Origin: an uncultured Roseburia sp.
Lineage (GTDB): Bacteria; Bacillota; Clostridia; Lachnospirales; Lachnospiraceae
NCBI GenBank assembly: GCA_947057405.1
Contig: CAMSEJ010000063.1
Location: 1-9,807, forward strand
DNA length: 9,807 nt
Direction of reading: 5' to 3'
Shown here piece by piece: positions 5,961-9,807 of the stretch. Made by a program: the position numbers and the translations under genes. The notes under the pieces are model-generated. The model searched no databases, was not told the origin of the DNA, and saw only the letters and a list, made by a program, of their open reading frames with translations. Positions within the stretch are counted from its first letter, which is position 1, and the number at the start of each line of letters is the position of its first letter.

Positions 5961-8144
5961 ATGAAGAAACGAAACACATCCGGCCTGTCCGTCCGGATTT
6001 CGACATTTATTTCAGCCCTGCTGTTATCGTTATTATGCGGACTGTTTTACAATGCATGGAATTATGAAATCGAACGGATTGTCTTGGAAGAAGGCGGCTG
6101 GCACAGCAGGATCTTTGGGGAACTTGGCCAAGATGAGCTTCAGGCGATAAAAAATTTTGCCAACGTATCGGACGCGGTCATCAACGAAGAGGAAAGCACG
6201 CGCCGGGAAACGGCCGTCGATATTACTTTTAACGATGTCCGGGCCGTTTTGAACGATACGCCACATATTGCAGAACGGGCAGGAGTACCGCCCCAAAAAA
6301 CAGTTTACCACTACTCGCTTCTGGCCATGTATCTGATCCACGGAAAAGAAGATCCGGCGCCAAGGCTGCTGTTTCCGATGTTTCTCCTCATCACGGCGCT
6401 GGCGTCCGTTTCACTGATTCTGATCATACAGAACGCGTTCGCGGTATCCATGAACGCAAAAGTCCGCCAGGTTGGCATATTTTCAAGCATTGGAGCTACG
6501 CCAAAGCAAATCCGGATCGGTCTTTTACAGGAAGCGGCCGCCTTATGCGCGGCGCCGATCCTGACCGGAACCCTGCTTGGCATTGCCGGCTGCATGGGGC
6601 TGATACAGCTTATCAACCTGCTGGCAGGCGATCTGACCGGGCGGCATCCGGCAGTCCCCGGTTATCACCCACTCGTACTTCTCCTGACGCTGCTTCTTTC
6701 GGTAATCACAATCTGGATTTCCGCATGGCTTCCCGCCCGGACATTAAGCAGGCTGACGCCGCTGGACGCCATAAAAAATACGGGGGAACTGCAGCTGAAA
6801 CGCCAAAAACGTTCCCGTCTCCTTACGCTGTTCTTCGGACTGGAAGGGAAATTGGCCGGGAATGCGCTGAAAGCCCAGAAAAAAGCCCTGCGGACGGCAT
6901 CGCTGTCCCTGGTTCTTTCGTCCCTGGCATTCACGCTAATGCAGTGTTTTTTTACAACTTCCGAAATCAGTACAAACGAAACCTATTTTGAACGGTATCA
7001 GGACGCCTGGGATATTATGGTAACGGTCAAAGGCGCCGACATAGATACGTTTGAAAAAACAGAAGCCATCCAAAGCCTTGCCGGCGTAAAAAGCGCCGTC
7101 GCGTACCAAAAAGCAGCGGCAAAAAGGCTCCTTTTTACTCAGGAACTGAGCGAAGAGATGAAATCCTTCGGCGGGTTTTCGCACGCCTCTGCCAAAGACG
7201 TGACACAGGCTGACGGCGGATGGCTGGTAAACGCCCCGGTTCTGATATTAGACGACAACAGCTTTTTGGCATACTGCAAACAGCTCGGCGTAACGCCGCA
7301 GTTAAGCGGGGCGGTAATTTTAAACCGGATCCGCGACGTTACCAATCCGGATTTCCGGCATCCCGTCTATATGCCCTATGTAAAAGAAGACAGCGCCGCA
7401 AGCGTTTTGCGCCAGTCCGGGAAAGAGGAAATTACAGCCGGCATTCCGGTATTATCCTATACAACCGAAACGCCTGTTTTACGGGAAGAATACGCATCCA
7501 AAGATTATTATGAATGCGTGCATTTTCTTCCGGTTTCGTTGTGGAACAAAATCAAAGACAAGACCGGCGGCGCCAAACAGGACGTCTATATCCGTATTCT
7601 GAGCCAAAAACGGGCAGACCCGGAAGAACTTGAAACGCTGCAGCGCCGGATTACCTCTCTGATTGGGCCGGATTATGTAACGGAGAGCGAAAACCGCATC
7701 CGGGAGTATGAGACAAACAGCAAGCAAGTACAGGGCATGCGGATCCTGTTCGGCGGATTTTGCGTTCTGCTTGCCGTCATCGGGATCGGCGACGTTTTTT
7801 CCAATACGCTTAGCTTTGTGCATCAGAGAAAACGGGAATTTGCCCGGTATCTGTCCGTCGGTATGACGCCAAACGGACTTAAGAAAATGTTTTTTGCAGA
7901 GGCGATTGCCCTGGCCGGACGACCGCTTATGATTACGCTTCCGCTCTCGGCTGCCGCGGTGTGGTATATGCTGCGCATGAGTTATCTGGAAGCGGGGGAA
8001 TTTCTGGCGAAAGCGCCGCTGCTGCCGATTGCCGCTTTTCTGTTCTCTATTATAGGCTCCGTGGCCCTGGCCTATTACTGCGCATGGAAAAACGTATGTA
8101 AAATCAGCCTGGCAGAAATTCTGAAAGACGATACCATGTTATAA
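5961..8144 (+). CDS. FtsX-family ABC transporter permease, eight helices
   Basis: Membrane partner of the preceding ATPase, 727 aa. Predicted helices are at about 13-33, 136-158, 194-217, 237-258, 313-331, 593-615, 650-672 and 688-710. This gives two FtsX-type blocks of four helices, with an outside domain of about 100 residues after helix 1 and another of about 260 residues after helix 5. The conserved FtsX loops are visible as VRQVGIFSSIGATPKQI (cytoplasmic side after helix 2) and REFARYLSVGMTPNGL (after helix 6). BceB-type bacitracin-resistance permeases typically have ten helices with one large loop near the end, so this is a related but different layout. GGAGG at 5948-5952, inside the end of the ATPase gene, is 8 bp before ATG 5961. 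The role is probably peptide or lipid-linked export or antimicrobial resistance; the substrate cannot be read from the sequence. No terminator is visible after the stop. Confidence 0.92.
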   Translation: MKKRNTSGLSVRISTFISALLLSLLCGLFYNAWNYEIERIVLEEGGWHSRIFGELGQDELQAIKNFANVSDAVINEEESTRRETAVDITFNDVRAVLNDTPHIAERAGVPPQKTVYHYSLLAMYLIHGKEDPAPRLLFPMFLLITALASVSLILIIQNAFAVSMNAKVRQVGIFSSIGATPKQIRIGLLQEAAALCAAPILTGTLLGIAGCMGLIQLINLLAGDLTGRHPAVPGYHPLVLLLTLLLSVITIWISAWLPARTLSRLTPLDAIKNTGELQLKRQKRSRLLTLFFGLEGKLAGNALKAQKKALRTASLSLVLSSLAFTLMQCFFTTSEISTNETYFERYQDAWDIMVTVKGADIDTFEKTEAIQSLAGVKSAVAYQKAAAKRLLFTQELSEEMKSFGGFSHASAKDVTQADGGWLVNAPVLILDDNSFLAYCKQLGVTPQLSGAVILNRIRDVTNPDFRHPVYMPYVKEDSAASVLRQSGKEEITAGIPVLSYTTETPVLREEYASKDYYECVHFLPVSLWNKIKDKTGGAKQDVYIRILSQKRADPEELETLQRRITSLIGPDYVTESENRIREYETNSKQVQGMRILFGGFCVLLAVIGIGDVFSNTLSFVHQRKREFARYLSVGMTPNGLKKMFFAEAIALAGRPLMITLPLSAAAVWYMLRMSYLEAGEFLAKAPLLPIAAFLFSIIGSVALAYYCAWKNVCKISLAEILKDDTML

Positions 8145-8201
8145 AATTTTAAGGAGCGGCAACTGTTTCATACTCCACGCAGCAGTGGTATTTCTTCCCG
8201 G

Positions 8202-8930
8202 TCAGTGTGCCCCGTTCCAGCTTTTGCAGGTTTCAATGCGTTTTCCGTTATCTCCCTGCTTCTCGTCATAAGCAAATCCATGCAGCAGTTCGCAGGGGAA
8301 TTTCTCACACTGACCGCAGTGCCCGTGTGTCCTGGTTTCACAGCAGGATTTCACCGGGCAGCTTTCTCCCCAAAACGGTTTCGTAATCTGTACACAGCCC
8401 GAACAGTTCATCTGCTCCCGATAAGCGCATTCGCTGCACAAAAGCCCGCACCTGGATTCTATGCCGCCGTCCCCCTCCTCTTTCAGCCCGACATAAATGT
8501 GGATTTCTGCATTCTCCATACCATCGTCCTGATATTCCTCAAAGTCACATCGAAAAGATCTCGGCAGATCCATCTGCCAGATTTCCTGCCATGCGGCCGC
8601 AACTGCCTGTACCATGTCCCCATGGATCACAAATTTGGCATAGCGCCCGGCAGGAATCCGGCAGACGGCGTATTTTGTCTGTTCCGGCTCCTCTGCCGTT
8701 TCACAGGCCACCACCACAGTGTAATCCGCATGTTCGTCTCCGGCATAACCGGTATAGATCCCCAGCGCTTTTTCATTTACTTTGCCCGGAATGGATGCCC
8801 AGATCCCTTCCTTATAAAACCGGTTCCAAAGCCCTCCGATTACGGCTCCCATATCCGGAGCATAATTGTTTGTACGCGCCGATACTCCTGCGGCTATTTT
8901 TTCTTCCAGTGTTACGATTTCATATTCCAT
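8202..8930 (-). CDS. GyrI-like effector-binding domain fused to Cys-rich DUF3795 domain
   Basis: 242 aa from ATG 8928-8930, a start with GAAAGGATGG upstream on this strand; longer in-frame readings lack ribosome binding sites and run through the promoter and dyad. Residues 1-152 resemble the AraC effector-binding/GyrI-like fold: an N-terminal MEYEIVTLEEKIAAGVSART strand, the IPAGRYAKFVIHG segment and the closing IHIYVGLK strand. Residues about 160-240 match the DUF3795 type, with 11 Cys at 161, 165, 168, 176, 179, 191, 196, 197, 205, 208 and 213 in CxxC-like clusters, suggesting zinc or an iron-sulfur centre. There is no DNA-binding domain, so this is not itself a classical regulator. It may bind or sequester a hydrophobic ligand, as stand-alone GyrI-like proteins do, while the Cys domain senses metal or redox state; that is inference. 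It converges on the ABC operon. A different-frame tail past the stop is described under findings. Confidence 0.8.
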   Translation of the reverse strand: MEYEIVTLEEKIAAGVSARTNNYAPDMGAVIGGLWNRFYKEGIWASIPGKVNEKALGIYTGYAGDEHADYTVVVACETAEEPEQTKYAVCRIPAGRYAKFVIHGDMVQAVAAAWQEIWQMDLPRSFRCDFEEYQDDGMENAEIHIYVGLKEEGDGGIESRCGLLCSECAYREQMNCSGCVQITKPFWGESCPVKSCCETRTHGHCGQCEKFPCELLHGFAYDEKQGDNGKRIETCKSWNGAH

Positions 8931-8961
8931 AAATAAAACCATCCTTTCTTTTGATAGCCTT

Positions 8962-9000
8962 ATTTTACCAGACCAACCACGACAACAGTCTGTCATGGTT
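8962..9000 (-). promoter_or_regulatory. Promoter and operator-like dyad of the effector-binding gene
   Basis: On the minus strand TGGTAAAAT (extended -10; TAAAAT at 8967-8962) lies about 31 bp before the start codon. Seven bases further upstream is a 26-bp inverted repeat, AACCAcGACA (8975-8984), six bases, then TGTCaTGGTT (8991-9000), with nine of ten arm positions matching. No good -35 is seen at 17 bp, so the promoter probably depends on or is blocked by the protein that binds the dyad. Confidence 0.55.
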
Positions 9001-9011
9001 TTAAAAGAGAT

Positions 9012-9040
9012 TTGCATTTTTATATTAGATACGTTAAACT
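9012..9040 (+). promoter_or_regulatory. Possible sigma-A promoter of the GNAT gene
   Basis: TTGCAT (9012-9017), a 17-bp spacer and TAAACT (9035-9040) resemble a sigma-A promoter with four of six matches at each box. Transcription would start near 9047, inside the 27-bp palindrome that follows, so the transcript would begin in or next to a hairpin. The match is weak in an AT-rich stretch. Confidence 0.3.
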
Positions 9041-9067
9041 TTAGAGCATGTTTCAAACACGCTCTAA
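9041..9067. repeat. 27-bp near-perfect palindrome upstream of the GNAT gene
   Basis: TTAGAGCATGTTT (9041-9053) and AAACACGCTCTAA (9055-9067) are inverted copies with a single mismatch and a one-base centre. The minus-strand reading starts TTAGAGCGTGTTTGAAA, and the same core recurs after the GNAT gene. There is no T-tract next to it on the plus strand. It looks like two abutting terminal inverted repeats or a small mobile repeat; a protein binding site is also possible. Confidence 0.75.
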
Positions 9068-9112
9068 TCCGCAAAGGCTGCTCAGGACCAAAAAATCAGG
9101 AGGATCAAAAAA

Positions 9113-9748
9113 ATGATAAAAATAAGAAATGAAACGGCTGCAGATTATAAAACCGTTGAAGATATCACAAGAAAAGCATTTTACAATCTTTATATCGAAG
9201 GATGTGTGGAACATTACCTGGTTCATATCATGCGCCGGCACAAGGATTTCATACCCGCTCTCGATTTTGTCGTCGAATTAGACGGCCGCGTTATCGGAAG
9301 TATCCTGTACACAAAAGCAAAGCTGACCGATGAAAACGGCGAAGAAAAGGAAATCCTCACATTCGGGCCGGTCAGTATTCTTCCCGAATACCAGAGAAAA
9401 GGATATGGCAAACAGCTTATGGAGCATTCTTTTAAACAGGCAGTAAGCATGGGATATGACGTTATCGTCATATTTGGAAGCCCTGCAAATTATGTGAGCA
9501 GAGGTTTTAAAAGCTGCAAAAAATTTCATATCTGCCAGAAAGACGGAACCTATCCGTCCGCAATGATGGTAAAAGAATTGGTTCCCCATGCATTAGACGG
9601 AAGAAAATGGTTTTATCAGGAAAGTCCCGTTATGGCAATCAGCGAACCGGACGCCCTGGCCTATGACGATTCTTTCGAAAAAATGGAAAAAAAGCATCTG
9701 CCAAGCCAGGAAGAATTTTATATTATGAGCCATTCTTTTCTAAAATAA
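9113..9748 (+). CDS. GNAT family N-acetyltransferase (YhbS-like)
   Basis: Probable cytoplasmic acetyl-CoA-dependent acetyltransferase, 211 aa. The N-terminal IRNETAADYKTVEDITRKAF is the usual first strand and helix of the GNAT fold, FVVELDGRVIGSILYT (52-67) gives the central strands, and VSILPEYQRKGYGKQL (87-102) is motif A with the Q/RxxGxG acetyl-CoA pyrophosphate loop (Q94-R95-K96-G97-Y98-G99). VIVIFGSPANYVSRGFK follows as the motif B region typical of the YhbS group. The C-terminal 60 residues, including an acidic/basic stretch (DDSFEKMEKKHLPSQEEF), extend beyond the minimal domain. The acceptor substrate is unknown. AGGAGG (9098-9103) lies 9 bp before ATG 9113. The gene is divergent from the effector-binding gene across about 180 bp and is bracketed by two copies of the same repeat, so it may have travelled as a small cassette. 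No terminator is evident after it. Confidence 0.93.
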   Translation: MIKIRNETAADYKTVEDITRKAFYNLYIEGCVEHYLVHIMRRHKDFIPALDFVVELDGRVIGSILYTKAKLTDENGEEKEILTFGPVSILPEYQRKGYGKQLMEHSFKQAVSMGYDVIVIFGSPANYVSRGFKSCKKFHICQKDGTYPSAMMVKELVPHALDGRKWFYQESPVMAISEPDALAYDDSFEKMEKKHLPSQEEFYIMSHSFLK

Positions 9749-9757
9749 TACTTGCTC

Positions 9758-9807
9758 TAGAGCGTGTTTGAAAAATGCTTTTCGGCAGATGTATTCCACA
9801 CTTAGTG
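9758..9807 (+). repeat. Second copy of the GNAT-flanking repeat, running to the window end
   Basis: TAGAGCGTGTTTGAAA (9758-9773) is identical to the minus-strand reading of the palindrome at 9041-9067. The match continues through ATGCT with one mismatch: 21 of 22 bases overall. It overlaps a perfect 10-bp palindrome GCTCTAGAGC (9754-9763). The following 28 bases to the window end have no counterpart here. This looks like the terminal inverted repeat of an insertion sequence or MITE whose body lies beyond the window; no transposase is visible. Confidence 0.6.

Noticed and set aside
6545..6991. 148-aa open frame inside the permease gene
   Set aside because: Different frame of a clear FtsX permease; the Arg/Pro-rich product without a ribosome binding site is a frame shadow.
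8205..8936. 243-aa open frame on the plus strand opposite the DUF3795 fusion
   Set aside because: The opposite strand has two recognisable domains and a ribosome binding site. The plus reading has no family features and arises because few stops fall in the antisense frame.
1..9807. CRISPR arrays, tRNA, rRNA, transposase or a defence island
   Set aside because: I looked for spaced direct repeats, tRNA-like arms, rRNA signatures and known recombinase or nuclease motifs and found none. The only repeats are the two copies around the GNAT gene and short operator-like dyads.

Overview
The window looks like part of a chromosome (probably a whole contig) from a spore-forming anaerobic Firmicute, most likely a gut Lachnospiraceae or related Clostridia. 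The evidence is a SpoIVB-type sporulation peptidase, a large surface glycosidase assembled from BIG2, FIVAR-like and BspA-type leucine-rich-repeat modules, AGGAGG-type ribosome binding sites throughout, and moderate GC content. The first 34 bases are not genomic. They match the Illumina TruSeq read-1 adapter, so the contig begins with untrimmed adapter and the first gene is cut at its 5' end.

Layout. (1) 35-2955 (+): 3' part of a multidomain secreted or surface GH123-type glycosidase, closed by a strong intrinsic terminator at 3019-3048. (2) 3079-4317 (+): a full-length SpoIVB-like S55 peptidase with its His-Asp-Ser triad. spo0A, its usual downstream neighbour, is not there. (3) 4318-5274: a low-coding patch with a strong hairpin, a possible 26-codon leader ORF, one unrecognised 133-aa gene with its own terminator, and a 33-codon protein-like fragment without a start codon. 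I read this as eroded accessory or mobile DNA. (4) 5275-8144 (+): a two-gene ABC exporter-type operon (ATPase plus eight-helix FtsX permease), translationally coupled, preceded by an extended -10 promoter with an 11-bp-spaced TGTCA direct repeat. (5) 8202-8930 (-): a GyrI-like effector-binding domain fused to a Cys-rich DUF3795 domain, convergent with the ABC operon and preceded by a 26-bp inverted repeat that looks like an operator. (6) 9113-9748 (+): a GNAT acetyltransferase, flanked on both sides by copies of the same TAGAGCGTGTTTGAAA repeat. The left copy is a near-perfect palindrome and the right copy runs into the end of the window.

The genes do not form one pathway. The ABC operon and the effector-binding protein are plausible drug or peptide-response genes, the glycosidase is a glycan-foraging enzyme, and SpoIVB is a sporulation checkpoint protease. 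I see no CRISPR array, tRNA, rRNA, transposase or recognisable defence system, and no convincing new multi-gene system. The best leads are the repeat pair around the GNAT gene, the operator-like dyad of the effector-binding/DUF3795 gene, the remnant patch and the domain make-up of the glycosidase.
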